A DNA stretch of 64,000 bases from Falsihalocynthiibacter sp042445055 (GTDB lineage Bacteria; Pseudomonadota; Alphaproteobacteria; Rhodobacterales; Rhodobacteraceae), in contig NZ_CP170339.1 in the NCBI RefSeq assembly GCF_042445055.1, positions 992,001-1,056,000 of the forward strand, given 5' to 3'. The position numbers and the translations under genes are program-made. Shown here piece after piece: positions 1-7,864 of the stretch. Within the stretch, counting starts at the first letter, position 1. Each line of letters starts with the position of its first letter. The notes beneath the pieces are model-generated. The model did not search any database and was not told the DNA's origin. It worked only from the letters and a program-made list of their open reading frames with translations.

Positions 1-38
1 CCAGTGTTATTCTCGCTGAACGATCCTTGGGAGGGGAT

Positions 39-767
39 ATGACAAGCATTAGAGCGGTCTTATTTGACAAGGACGGTACTTTATTTGATTTCAAAGCAAG
101 TTGGGGCCAATGGACCCAGCGCTACCTTGCACAATTGGCAGGCGGCGATGATATGAAGCGCCGAGAGCTCGCAAATGCTGTGGGGTTTGATATTGATCGA
201 CGTCGTTTCGAATCCGACTCTCCGATCATTGCGGGCACACCGGATGAAATCGCAGAGGTGCTTCTGCCGCATTTGCCCAGTGAGGGACGCGAAGGCCTTT
301 TGCTTTCGATGAACCGCGCTACAATGCAAGCCGAGATGGTCGAGGCTGCTCCGCTGCGTCCGCTGTTGCGTGGGTTGCGCGCGAGAGGACTGACGCTTGG
401 TGTGGCTACGAATGATGCAGAAGAGCCCGCGCGTGCTCACCTTAAGGCGGCGGATGTGGAAGAGTATTTTGACTATCTCGTTGGGTTCGATAGCGGATAT
501 GGCGCAAAACCCGCCGCGGGCATGTGTACTGGTTTTAGCGAACAGATCGGTGTCCCGGCTGATGAAATCGTTATGGTTGGCGATAGCCGTCATGATCTAC
601 TCGCGGGGCGCGCCGCAGGTATGCGGACCGTAGCCGTACTCACGGGGATCGCTCAAGAAGACAGTTTAGCCCCCCTTGCGGAGGTCGTATTGCCACACAT
701 CGGGCACCTTCCGGCATGGCTCGAAGGTGTGTCGCCCGCAGAGAAGTTTGAACGCACTGCTGTCTAG
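39..767 (+). CDS. HAD-superfamily hydrolase, phosphoglycolate phosphatase-like
   Basis: A 242-residue HAD phosphatase, probably cytoplasmic, acting on a small phosphorylated metabolite. The four HAD motifs are visible: DKDGTL with nucleophile Asp10 and general acid Asp12, the Thr in GVATND, the Lys in GAKPAA, and the acidic GDSRHD near residue 185. An alpha-helical cap lies between motifs I and II. The family is that of Gph-like phosphatases; the substrate cannot be read from sequence. I chose the ATG at 39 over the in-frame TTG at 27 because a strong GGGAGGGG ribosome site sits at 29-36. It precedes the H-NOX gene by 91 bases in the same direction, but nothing else links them. Confidence 0.85.
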   Translation: MTSIRAVLFDKDGTLFDFKASWGQWTQRYLAQLAGGDDMKRRELANAVGFDIDRRRFESDSPIIAGTPDEIAEVLLPHLPSEGREGLLLSMNRATMQAEMVEAAPLRPLLRGLRARGLTLGVATNDAEEPARAHLKAADVEEYFDYLVGFDSGYGAKPAAGMCTGFSEQIGVPADEIVMVGDSRHDLLAGRAAGMRTVAVLTGIAQEDSLAPLAEVVLPHIGHLPAWLEGVSPAEKFERTAV

Positions 768-858
768 GAAACTATTGAAAGTTTTAGCAATCTGCTGAAA
801 TTTTCGACTTTGTTAATATACTTACCGCACTGTTGTACCTCAAGTGAGAGGGGTAGGT

Positions 859-1458
859 ATGCACGGCTTAATAAACCGTTCAATTCAGTGTTTTACGCGC
901 GATATGTATGGCCCGCAGTTGTGGGCGAAAGTTATCAGTCGATCTGAGTTTGAAACGGATAATTTCGAAACGATGCTGTCCTATTCGGACGACAGTACGT
1001 TCACGCTTCTCGACAATCTTGCCAAGGAGCTTGCAAAGTCACGCGAGGATATTCTTGAGGATATTGGAACCTACCTCGTATCTCACAAAAACGTCGAAGC
1101 GTTACGCCGTTTGCTCCGATTTGGCGGGGTCACGTTCGAAGATTTTTTGCATTCTCTAGATGACTTGCACGATCGCGCGAAATTGGCGGTATCTGATCTT
1201 GAACTCCCCCATCTTACCCTAAGAGAGCATGCGACAGGGCGATACAGTCTGAAATGCCAATCATCGTTAGTCGGATATGGCTCCAGTTTTGGGCATGTCA
1301 TGGTCGGCCTGCTGCGTGCCATGGCGGATGATTACGGGGCGCTCGTCCTTTTGGAGCACGAAGGAAGGCAGAACGGAGTTGAGGTGATCTCTATCCACTT
1401 ACTAGAGAGCGCGTTTGCCGAAGGTCGCGCGTTCTCCTTAGCAGATAAGGCGGTATAG
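859..1458 (+). CDS. H-NOX (heme NO-binding) sensor protein
   Basis: A 199-residue single-domain H-NOX protein, a soluble heme sensor for NO (or O2). It begins with the family signature MHGLINRSIQ and keeps the proximal histidine, His104, in the DDLHDR segment that ligates heme iron. The usual YxSxR heme-propionate motif is not intact: Tyr129 is present, but the Ser and Arg positions read Leu131 and Cys133. The ATG at 859 is preferred to the in-frame GTG at 844 because GAGAGGGG lies just before it and family members start with MHG. The stop is two bases before the next start, so it is translationally coupled to the GGDEF gene, its expected output partner. Heme occupancy is uncertain given the altered motif. 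Confidence 0.88.
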   Translation: MHGLINRSIQCFTRDMYGPQLWAKVISRSEFETDNFETMLSYSDDSTFTLLDNLAKELAKSREDILEDIGTYLVSHKNVEALRRLLRFGGVTFEDFLHSLDDLHDRAKLAVSDLELPHLTLREHATGRYSLKCQSSLVGYGSSFGHVMVGLLRAMADDYGALVLLEHEGRQNGVEVISIHLLESAFAEGRAFSLADKAV

Positions 1459-1460
1459 GT

Positions 1461-2423
1461 ATGTGCAGAGTAGGTCTGAGCAGTGAGCAGGCGGCTAAAC
1501 TGATGCCAATGTATGTGCATATTTCGCCGCTTGGTCACATCGTCGGTGCGGGCGGCACTGTGCAAAAGTTGTTTAACGAGGGGCTGATCGGTCGCCGTTT
1601 CCTAGAAGTTTTTGATCTGGAGCGCCCACGCGAGGTGCGATCAATCGGATGCTTGCGCAAATTGGTTGGCCAGAAACTCTACCTGCGCGCCCAAGATGTG
1701 CATCTCGTTGGCTTGGCAGTGCAGGAAGAGGGAAGTGATGCCCTGATCATCAATATGTCCTTTGGCATTTCGGTCGTTGATGCGGTTCAGAAATTCCAAC
1801 TAACGAGCGCGGATTTTGCCGCAACCGACCTCGCGGTTGAGATGCTCTATCTTGTGGAGGCAAAAGGACTGGCAATGTCCGAGATTTCGGACCTGAACGA
1901 GAGGTTGCAGGGCGAGAAGAATGAGGCCGAAGAATTGGCGGCCACTGACACACTCACGGGGCTGAAAAATCGGCGTGCGATGGATCACTACATGGCGCGC
2001 TACATCAAGAGTAGTACACCGTTCGCGCTCATGAACATGGACTTGGATTTTTTCAAAGCGGTGAATGACAGCCTCGGCCATGCCGCCGGTGATTATGTCT
2101 TGCGGCAAGTTGCGGATGTTCTGCGGCAAGAGACGCGGGATGATGACGTCGTCGCGCGAGTCGGAGGAGATGAGTTTGTCTTGCTCTTTAAGGGGCTAAC
2201 ACTCGCAAGCCGGCTAGAGGACATCGCAACGCGCCTAATCGCGCGGTTGGAGCAACCGATACCTTATAACGGTTCAATGTGCCGAATTTCGTGCAGTCTC
2301 GGTTCGACAATCTCCATCTTTTATTCCAAACCCTCTTCAAACGTGATGCTAAACGATGCCGATATCGCGCTCTATGCTTCAAAGAACAAAGGGCGCGCGT
2401 GTCATACAATTTTCGCCGCTTAG
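1461..2423 (+). CDS. HNOBA-GGDEF diguanylate cyclase (H-NOX partner)
   Basis: A 320-residue cytoplasmic enzyme predicted to make cyclic di-GMP under control of the upstream H-NOX protein. Residues about 15-130 resemble the heme-NO-binding-associated (HNOBA) domain; about 133-162 form a short helical linker; the cyclase domain follows. The active-site loop is an intact GGDEF at 235-239. An allosteric I-site RxxD (Arg226 to Asp229) lies five residues before it, so product inhibition is expected. There is no EAL domain, so this is a cyclase rather than a bifunctional enzyme. H-NOX/cyclase pairs are known to couple NO to biofilm behaviour in other bacteria; here that role is inferred from adjacency. 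Confidence 0.9.
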   Translation: MCRVGLSSEQAAKLMPMYVHISPLGHIVGAGGTVQKLFNEGLIGRRFLEVFDLERPREVRSIGCLRKLVGQKLYLRAQDVHLVGLAVQEEGSDALIINMSFGISVVDAVQKFQLTSADFAATDLAVEMLYLVEAKGLAMSEISDLNERLQGEKNEAEELAATDTLTGLKNRRAMDHYMARYIKSSTPFALMNMDLDFFKAVNDSLGHAAGDYVLRQVADVLRQETRDDDVVARVGGDEFVLLFKGLTLASRLEDIATRLIARLEQPIPYNGSMCRISCSLGSTISIFYSKPSSNVMLNDADIALYASKNKGRACHTIFAA

Positions 2424-2505
2424 GAGGAGGAGGGTTCATAGTTTGAGTAAAGTCAAAAAACACCTTCGTTACAATTGGTTGCGAACACTCTTGGTGAAGC
2501 ATCAC

Positions 2506-2940
2506 CTAAATCATGCTAGCGATTGTTTCTGCTTCAAACGCCTTCGCGACTGTACGTGCTATTGCGGGAGCGCTCGTATTGGTTTCGAAATAAGCAGGGA
2601 AGGGGGCACCTATCTCCGCTCTTGCGTCACGCGATAGCGTCGAAATACCAATCGGTCCGAGATGGAAGCTTTCGCTTACCATGCCTGAGGAACTTACGAG
2701 TTCATGCCGATCGAAGATTAAATGGATATACTCGATTTCTTCGAGATCTTCAGCGATGTTAATGTTGTTGCCGTTCATCAAGTGTTTGGTAGGAGCAAGG
2801 ATTTCATCTTCACCTACGATCATCTGGCGCAGCAAACCATTCCGTCCGGGTTCGCAGTAGCTGGGTCTTTGATGTCCAACTCGTCGTCCTGGTCATCATC
2901 GGTGCCTTCGATCACAGGCGTTCGACGCAGCGCCTATGGG
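2506..2940 (-). pseudogene. Remnant of a Hint-domain (RTX-associated) protein
   Basis: The open part (about 2506-2850) encodes the C-terminal part of a Hint-type domain as found in large secreted Roseobacter proteins: a segment reading GEDEILAPTKHLMNG, then YIHLIFDRHEL and SESFHLG. Upstream on the same strand another frame reads an acidic VIEGTDDDQDDE stretch like the calcium-binding repeats of those proteins, so the gene seems to have suffered an internal deletion and frameshift. A decayed insertion sequence begins right beside it. The family assignment rests on pattern recognition only. Confidence 0.5.
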
Positions 2941-3003
2941 TCTAAGTAGCGGTATTTACTAAGAGAGAGCTTGTGGCGTACCGTAACCACTAAGGAGTGG
3001 GAC

Positions 3004-3388
3004 ATGAGGCAAACAACCGGAACAGGTAAAGCCCCGGCGAGAAGATCGTCAAGGACATAAAACGCGCCACGCGCAAGCAACATTCATCCGAAGAGAAGAC
3101 CAAGATCGTTTTGGATGGCCTGCGTGGCAAAGACAGTGAGCCCTTGTCCGCCATTGGTCCGAAGACAATGGGCGAATGCTGAGATGTGCCGTCGTGAGGG
3201 TGTTTCGCAAGGTATCTATTACAAATGGTCCAAGGATTTCATGGAGGCAGAGAAGAAGCGGTTGGCGGGCGAGACGCTCCGAGCAGCCACGACGAACAAG
3301 GTTAAAGACCAGCGTCGTGAAGCCCACGACTTGAAAAGAGGTAGTGGCTGAGCAAACTTTCGAGCTCCGTATGCTCAAAAAAGCATGA
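3004..3388 (+). pseudogene. Broken IS3-family OrfA (HTH) of the outer element
   Basis: Read in shifting frames this gives the expected order of an IS3 OrfA: KIVKDIKRATRKQ, then an HTH segment CRREGVSQGIYYKWSKDF, then KDQRREAHDL and a C-terminal leucine-rich EQTFELRMLKKS. Frame is lost near the start and again at about 3137, where a 43-bp palindromic insertion separates the DGLRGKDS part from CRREG. A final frameshift lies near 3345. Not functional. Confidence 0.75.
3137..3179. repeat. 42-bp palindromic mini-element, copy 1 (in orfA)
   Basis: A 43-bp sequence with inverted arms (CGCCATTGGTC and GACAATGGGCG) that breaks the orfA reading frame. It begins TGAGCCCTTGTCC and ends GGGCGAATGC, nearly identical to the reverse complement of the copy at 35824-35864. 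Related IS3 OrfA proteins have no counterpart to these residues, so it reads as an insertion. Confidence 0.7.
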
Positions 3389-3776
3389 TCGACCCCTCTC
3401 ATCGATACTTCGTATCGACTGCCGGGCAGTGGGGGGGCGACCACGAATGAGTTATGCCGCATTAGAGAAGCAGAAGATCATCGAACTGGTTGGAGGCTCG
3501 CACCTATAGGCACAGCAGACCTTGGCCAGATTGGGCATCCCTCGCGCCACATTCTATCGTCCCCTCTCGGGCATCTTCGAGGCCCTGCTGGTCAACGGGA
3601 TATGATCGGTATCTGCAACGTGGCGAGGCAGGGCTGAAAGACCAAATCGCCTAAATCAACGCACGTGTGGAACCGCATCCCAGATGAGGTGCGGCGCAAG
3701 GTTGTCAAGTTGGCTTTGCAAGAGACGGAACTGCCACCGCGAGAATTGGCGGTAACCTTCACAGACCAAGAAAACT

Positions 3777-3819
3777 ATCCTCGGCCATTGCCCTCGGACC
3801 AATGGCGGACATGGTCTCG
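3777..3819. repeat. 42-bp palindromic mini-element, copy 2 (in orfB)
   Basis: Contains GGACCAATGGCGGACA, shared exactly or nearly with copies 1 and 3, and a partner arm GGCCATTGCCC. It falls between the TDQENY and SVASVYRIL parts of OrfB and shifts the frame. It is the most diverged of the three copies; limits are set by alignment to the other two. Confidence 0.6.
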
Positions 3820-4285
3820 ATATCAGTGGCTTCCGTCTATCGCATTCTTGAATCCCATGATCTGATCACCAGCCCTGCCTTCATCGTCATCAAAGCCAGC
3901 AATGAGTTCAAAGAAAAAACCACGGCCATCAATCAATTGTGGCGGACAGACTTTACTTACCTCAAGGTTCTCGGCGGGGGCTGGTTCTATCTCAGCACGA
4001 TCCCGAGTGATTACAACCGCTACATAATCTTATGAAAGCTCTGCACAAATATGCCGGCCGAAGAGGTAACTGATGCGCTGGACTTAGCATAATGGCATCA
4101 GGTTGTGATCAAGTTCACGTCGTTCATGAGCTGCGTCTGCTTAGCGACAACGGCTCTAGTTATGTCTCGGGTGACTTGGCGGAGTGGCTGCAAGACAAAG
4201 ATATGAAGTATTCTCGCGGTGCGTCATCTTGGTCCTCCCCCTTTGAAGTGGTCCGCCCCTATAGTTAGGAATCGGAGGATTGAAA

Positions 4286-4564
4286 ATGGGAATTAAGCGA
4301 CACAAGCCAGAAGAGATTGTCACGAAGTTGCGGCAGGTTGAGGTGCTTTGCGGTCAAGGCATGCCGCGTGTTGATGCAATCCGGCAAGTGCAGATAACTG
4401 AACAGACGTTTTATCGTTGGCGCAAACAATATGGCGGAATGGGAACCGACCAACTGAGGGAACTAAAGCGGCTTCAGAAGGAGAATGATCGACTGCGGCG
4501 AGCCGTATCTGATCTGACCCTGGACAAGTTGATCCTGTCGGAAGCCGCACGGGGAAACTTCTGA
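4286..4564 (+). CDS. IS3-family transposase OrfA
   Basis: A 92-residue HTH protein that binds the element ends. It has an N-terminal HTH (about residues 3-50, containing TEQTFYRWRKQYGG) and a C-terminal leucine-zipper-like helix (about 55-85) that mediates multimerisation in this family. The ATG at 4286 follows a good GGAGG; an in-frame TTG at 4280 is less likely. Its last codons hold the heptamer GGGAAAC at 4552-4558 in the correct phase for a -1 shift into orfB, so both OrfA and a fused OrfAB are expected. Confidence 0.9.
   Translation: MGIKRHKPEEIVTKLRQVEVLCGQGMPRVDAIRQVQITEQTFYRWRKQYGGMGTDQLRELKRLQKENDRLRRAVSDLTLDKLILSEAARGNF
4552..4558 (+). other. Canonical -1 frameshift slippery heptamer (GGGAAAC)
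   Basis: In the orfA frame the codons are CGG GGA AAC, giving the X XXY YYZ pattern G GGA AAC. Slipping back one base gives GGG AAA CTT CTG and continues directly in the orfB frame, bypassing the orfA stop at 4562-4564. This is the standard IS3-family way to make the OrfAB transposase. Confidence 0.75.
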
Positions 4565-4608
4565 GCCCCTCGCGCCGCCGCGCCTGCATCGATCACATTC
4601 GCAATGAG

Positions 4609-5412
4609 GTGCGGGTGTCTGAGCGGCGGATCTGTCGTGTTTTGGGGCAGAACCGATCCACCCAGAGGCGGTTGCCTGTTGACCGAAGTGACGAAGAACG
4701 GCTGGTTGCTGATATGATCGAACTGGCACGTCAGTATGGCCGGTACGGGTATCGCCGGATTGCGGCTCTGCTCAGGGATGCGGGCTGGCAGGTGAACGAC
4801 AAGCGGGTTGAACGGTTGTGGCGGCGTGAGGGGCTCAAAGTACCCATGAAACAACCCAAGAAGGGGCGGCTCTGGCTAAATGATGGCTCATGTGTCCGGC
4901 TGCGGCCAGAGTATCGCAACCACGTCTGGTCGTATGACTTCGTTCATCATCGAACTGATGACGGGAAAGCGTTCCGGACCCTGAACATCTTGGACGAATA
5001 CAGCCGGGAATGCCTGGCGATCCGGGTGAAGCGGAAGTTGAACTCGACAGAAGTCATCGACGCACTCACGGATCTGTTCATCTTGCGCGGCGTTCCGGCC
5101 TACATCAGGTCGGACAACGGCCCGGAGTTCATAGCTCGGGCTGTTCGAGACTGGATTGAGGCGGTTGGAGCCAAAACGGCTTACATTGAGCCTGGCTCGC
5201 CGTGGGAGAATGGGTATTGCGAAAGTTTCAATGCCCGGTTCCGCGACGAGTTGCTGAACGGGGAGAGCTTTTACACTCTACGCGAAGCACAGATTATCAT
5301 CGAAAGCTGGAGGAAACACTACAATACCAAACGACCACACAGTGCTCTGGGCTACCGCCCGCCGGCTCCGGAAACCATCGTCCCGATGGAACTAAGGCCG
5401 ATCATGCACTAA
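4609..5412 (+). CDS. IS3-family transposase OrfB (DDE integrase domain)
   Basis: The catalytic part of the transposase. This start gives 267 residues, but the frame is open from upstream of 4552 and the natural product is probably the OrfAB fusion made by frameshifting. It has an HTH_21-like N-terminus (YGRYGYRRIAALLRD), then the integrase core with the DDE triad: Asp in WSYDFVHH, Asp in IRSDNGPEF, Glu in GYCESFNARFRDE. The C-terminus HYNTKRPHSALGYRPP is typical. No stop or frameshift is seen, so this copy looks functional. Confidence 0.9.
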   Translation: MRVSERRICRVLGQNRSTQRRLPVDRSDEERLVADMIELARQYGRYGYRRIAALLRDAGWQVNDKRVERLWRREGLKVPMKQPKKGRLWLNDGSCVRLRPEYRNHVWSYDFVHHRTDDGKAFRTLNILDEYSRECLAIRVKRKLNSTEVIDALTDLFILRGVPAYIRSDNGPEFIARAVRDWIEAVGAKTAYIEPGSPWENGYCESFNARFRDELLNGESFYTLREAQIIIESWRKHYNTKRPHSALGYRPPAPETIVPMELRPIMH

Positions 5413-5814
5413 CATTCAAACTGGACTACTTAGGTGGGGCTGATCAATCTCACCCTCAAACACAGGGAAGAATCGAGCGGTGGCGGCAAATATTGAAGAA
5501 TCGCATCTTGCTCGAGAACTACTTCTTACAAGGTGATCTCGAAGCCAAATCGGAGCCTTCGTCGATAATTACAACCATCGGCGGTTTCACGAAAGCCTGA
5601 ACAACGTCACGCCAGCAGACGTCTAGTTCGGCCGCGACAAAGCATTCTACAACAAAGGGAAAGGATCAATCGAAAGACGCTCGTGATGCAACGCTTGCAT
5701 CACGAACAACACGCCGCAAAATGCAACCAACAGATGAGCCAAGCTCGCGTGTTAATTGCGCAACCCTTGGACCCAAAAACTCTGACGACGCGCAGCCATA
5801 AGTTGCAGATGGCC

Positions 5815-6594
5815 TCACACATTCACCGTAGCACTTTCTCGCACCATAAAGTTTCTAACCAATGCCTCGCCATAGGCGGCGTTCATGTGTGAAAAATCGT
5901 CCTCTTGATGTTCTGTGTTGCTGCTAAGAGCACGTCTGGAGCCACGGCAATACTCATGCTTAGTAAAAAGTCGGTACTTCTCGAGCAGGTTGCTTGGTGG
6001 GTACTTGAATGTCAGTTGACCGCCGTTAACGCTTTGCAAACACTGGTCGATCATTTGTCTCGTATGAATGATCCTCTGGGCAATATCAGTGTCGCTACCT
6101 TTGATCTTTTCTAGGATTGCTTTCGAGCGCGGATCAGCTTCTGACTTATATGGCGCGCCTACAAAGGTTGTCGGGCGTTTCATCGAAATTTCATGAGCGA
6201 GCTTCATATGCCAGCGCTTGGTCATCATATCATTAACGATTTCTGAAATAAGACCCTCGCTATGTTGTGGCAGGTCGAAATAGGGACTCTCTGGTTCGCC
6301 GATCCAAAGCTGATGAAGAGAGGATAGCGGCACTCCCATGTGAATAAAGAACTCATCATAGTCTTCTATCTTTATCTCAGACAAACCGCCGGACGATCGC
6401 TCGAAACTTCGCTGCACCGATTTATCTGGAGTAGAAACAACACCGTTTTTCACCTCACAGTTTCTTATAGAATCGCTGCTGCTTGCAAACATGGTAATGT
6501 CGACCTTTTCAAGGAGACCTTTTGCCTTAAGGGCTTCAACTCCTTGACTAATCGCTGAGACGTGTGAATTTCCGAAAATGCAAATACGTTTCAT
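5815..6594 (-). CDS. SGNH-hydrolase-like hypothetical protein
   Basis: A 259-residue protein without signal peptide or membrane segment. The N-terminus has GNSH (Gly8-Asn9-Ser10-His11), placed like block I of SGNH/GDSL hydrolases, and the C-terminus has DFSH (Asp233, His236), the D-x-x-H of block V. These could form a Ser-Asp-His triad, but the middle blocks are not clear, so catalytic function is inferred. It overlaps the upstream GSCFA gene by four bases (ATGA), so the two are co-translated. Such pairs may act on surface or secreted glycans; the substrate is unknown. Confidence 0.6.
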   Translation of the reverse strand: MKRICIFGNSHVSAISQGVEALKAKGLLEKVDITMFASSSDSIRNCEVKNGVVSTPDKSVQRSFERSSGGLSEIKIEDYDEFFIHMGVPLSSLHQLWIGEPESPYFDLPQHSEGLISEIVNDMMTKRWHMKLAHEISMKRPTTFVGAPYKSEADPRSKAILEKIKGSDTDIAQRIIHTRQMIDQCLQSVNGGQLTFKYPPSNLLEKYRLFTKHEYCRGSRRALSSNTEHQEDDFSHMNAAYGEALVRNFMVRESATVNV

Positions 6595-7640
6595 TTGTCA
6601 AATGCCTCCAATAGCGCCTCTTCACACTGTAGATCGCGTAATTTTTTTGAATTGGATTTGGCCTTTGAGCGCGTGTTGACCTTTGCTTTTCGTGGATGCT
6701 CGGAAAAGAATGTTTTCATAACCACATTGACCCCTTCATCTGTTACAGAGCGCAGATTTGGAGCATAGAATATTGCGCGGCTCGCAGGGTTCGTGATTAT
6801 TTCGTAACTTGGAAAGTAGTCAATATTCTCGTGTGTTTCACTAAGAAAACCGGCTGCGGAACGGAGCACGGATTTCGAATAGGTGCTCGCAGATAAGACG
6901 TGATTTCCGCTTGCTGTTGCCGTCAACGGCACAGGAGATACCGTTAGCATGTAATGTAGTGGTTTGGTCCGATGGGCACTTATAGCTTTCATGGCCTTAG
7001 AAAAATCATCGACAACTTCCGTGTACGTAAAATTGACAAATTCATAGTCTTCAATTTCATCGCCGCCCGCTATGACACCTGGCGCAATGGGAACAACTCG
7101 GCCGCTGTTTTTGTGAGCCCACGCTTCAGTTAATCCGAGAGTGAAAACGAACATGTCCACATTCTTAAATAAGATGCGAAGGCGTTCTAGATGATAATTC
7201 CGGATAGCAATAAGCTCGTCTCTTGATGCAAATCCGTTTGGTTCAATGTTTGGTCGTAGAGCATCGTAGAAGCGTCCCTCGTTTTCCCAGATAAGGAAGT
7301 TTTCCGGATCCGGCGAAAAGGCTTCTTGAATAAGTTGTAGGAACTGGCGGGTGGTATAGATGTTTCCATACCGCCCTGAATAAAGGGAGTACCCATAGTT
7401 ATGATGTTTTTCGTTCGCGAGTACTCTGGGGGCCGGCTCGGCGTCCAAGACGTTATAGCCATTCTTTTTCATGAAGCGCGCGATATGTTGCGCAAAGCAG
7501 CTGCCTGCAGTACCAATTTCCCAGCTAGGATCAATATCCCACTTCTTTTTATAGATATCCAAGTTTGCGAGAGGGCTGATATTTGCTACGCCAGATCGCC
7601 AGAAATATCGCGCATCTAACGAAGAATAGAAATTGCTCAT
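6591..7640 (-). CDS. GSCFA domain protein
   Basis: A 349-residue member of the GSCFA family, named for its motif, seen here at residues 46-50 (GTAGSCFAQHI). It also contains RQFLQLIQEAF, FVFTLGLTEAW and LTVSPVPLTAT, typical of the family. GSCFA domains are distant relatives of the SGNH fold and are often found near polysaccharide or glycan-modifying genes; the reaction is not established. The ATG at 7640 is preferred because GGAGCAGG lies just upstream, whereas longer in-frame starts (to 7700) lack a site. It is first in a two-gene operon with the SGNH-like gene. About 220 bases without a gene separate it from nirV. Confidence 0.8.
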   Translation of the reverse strand: MSNFYSSLDARYFWRSGVANISPLANLDIYKKKWDIDPSWEIGTAGSCFAQHIARFMKKNGYNVLDAEPAPRVLANEKHHNYGYSLYSGRYGNIYTTRQFLQLIQEAFSPDPENFLIWENEGRFYDALRPNIEPNGFASRDELIAIRNYHLERLRILFKNVDMFVFTLGLTEAWAHKNSGRVVPIAPGVIAGGDEIEDYEFVNFTYTEVVDDFSKAMKAISAHRTKPLHYMLTVSPVPLTATASGNHVLSASTYSKSVLRSAAGFLSETHENIDYFPSYEIITNPASRAIFYAPNLRSVTDEGVNVVMKTFFSEHPRKAKVNTRSKAKSNSKKLRDLQCEEALLEAFDK

Positions 7641-7864
7641 ACCTGCTCCAGAATAATTCAATGCTTGGTTTGCCATACCATTAGAGCAGCCGAAATGCAC
7701 GATGCAAATCGTTTCTGTAGGTGCGCGATAAGTTGGAACTCGCCGATATCGATTAGAAAGTGGTGAAAATATTGGAAGACTAAACTTTAGCCGGCTAACC
7801 TAAAATTCAGAGGATAGGGCGACGCCGAAACTTGGCCAGATTTTGGGTCCAAATAATCCCCGTC

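Larger units (their letters stand above)
4230..5446 (+). mobile_element. Intact-looking IS3-family element, IS407-like, inserted in the older IS
   Basis: A 1217-bp element with imperfect terminal inverted repeats: the left end starts TGGTCCTCCCC and the right end, read inward, starts TGATCAGCCCC, with AAGT and GTCC matching further in. It is flanked by a 4-bp duplication, ATCT, at 4226-4229 and 5447-5450; 4-bp duplications are usual for the IS407 group. It carries orfA and orfB with intact DDE residues and a canonical slippery heptamer, so it may still be active. Confidence 0.88.
3447..5717 (+). pseudogene. Broken IS3-family OrfB of the outer element, in two parts
   Basis: The DDE transposase of the outer element, in two pieces, 3447-4229 and 5447-5717. 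The first keeps segments such as LARLGIPRATFYR, NRIPDEVRRKVVKLALQETE, AFIVIKASNEFKEKTTAINQ, the first catalytic Asp (WRTDFTYLKVLG) and the second (LLSDNGSSYVSGDL). The second resumes with HPQTQGRIERW, including the catalytic Glu region, and NRILLENYFLQGDLEA. Joining base 4229 to 5451 gives RGASSHPQTQG, matching the uninterrupted family motif. It also has stops and an internal 42-bp mini-element, so it was already inactive, or became so, apart from the insertion. Confidence 0.78.
2990..5740 (+). mobile_element. Decayed IS3-family element, split by a second IS
   Basis: The segment carries broken orfA and orfB of an IS3-type transposase. The coding signal begins at the ATG at 3004 and fades after about 5717; the element's own terminal repeats were not resolved, so the outer limits are approximate. 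It is interrupted at 4230-5446 by a younger IS. It also carries two copies of a 42-bp palindromic mini-element (3137-3179 and 3777-3819), one in each orf. Several stop codons and frameshifts make it inactive. Confidence 0.75.
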
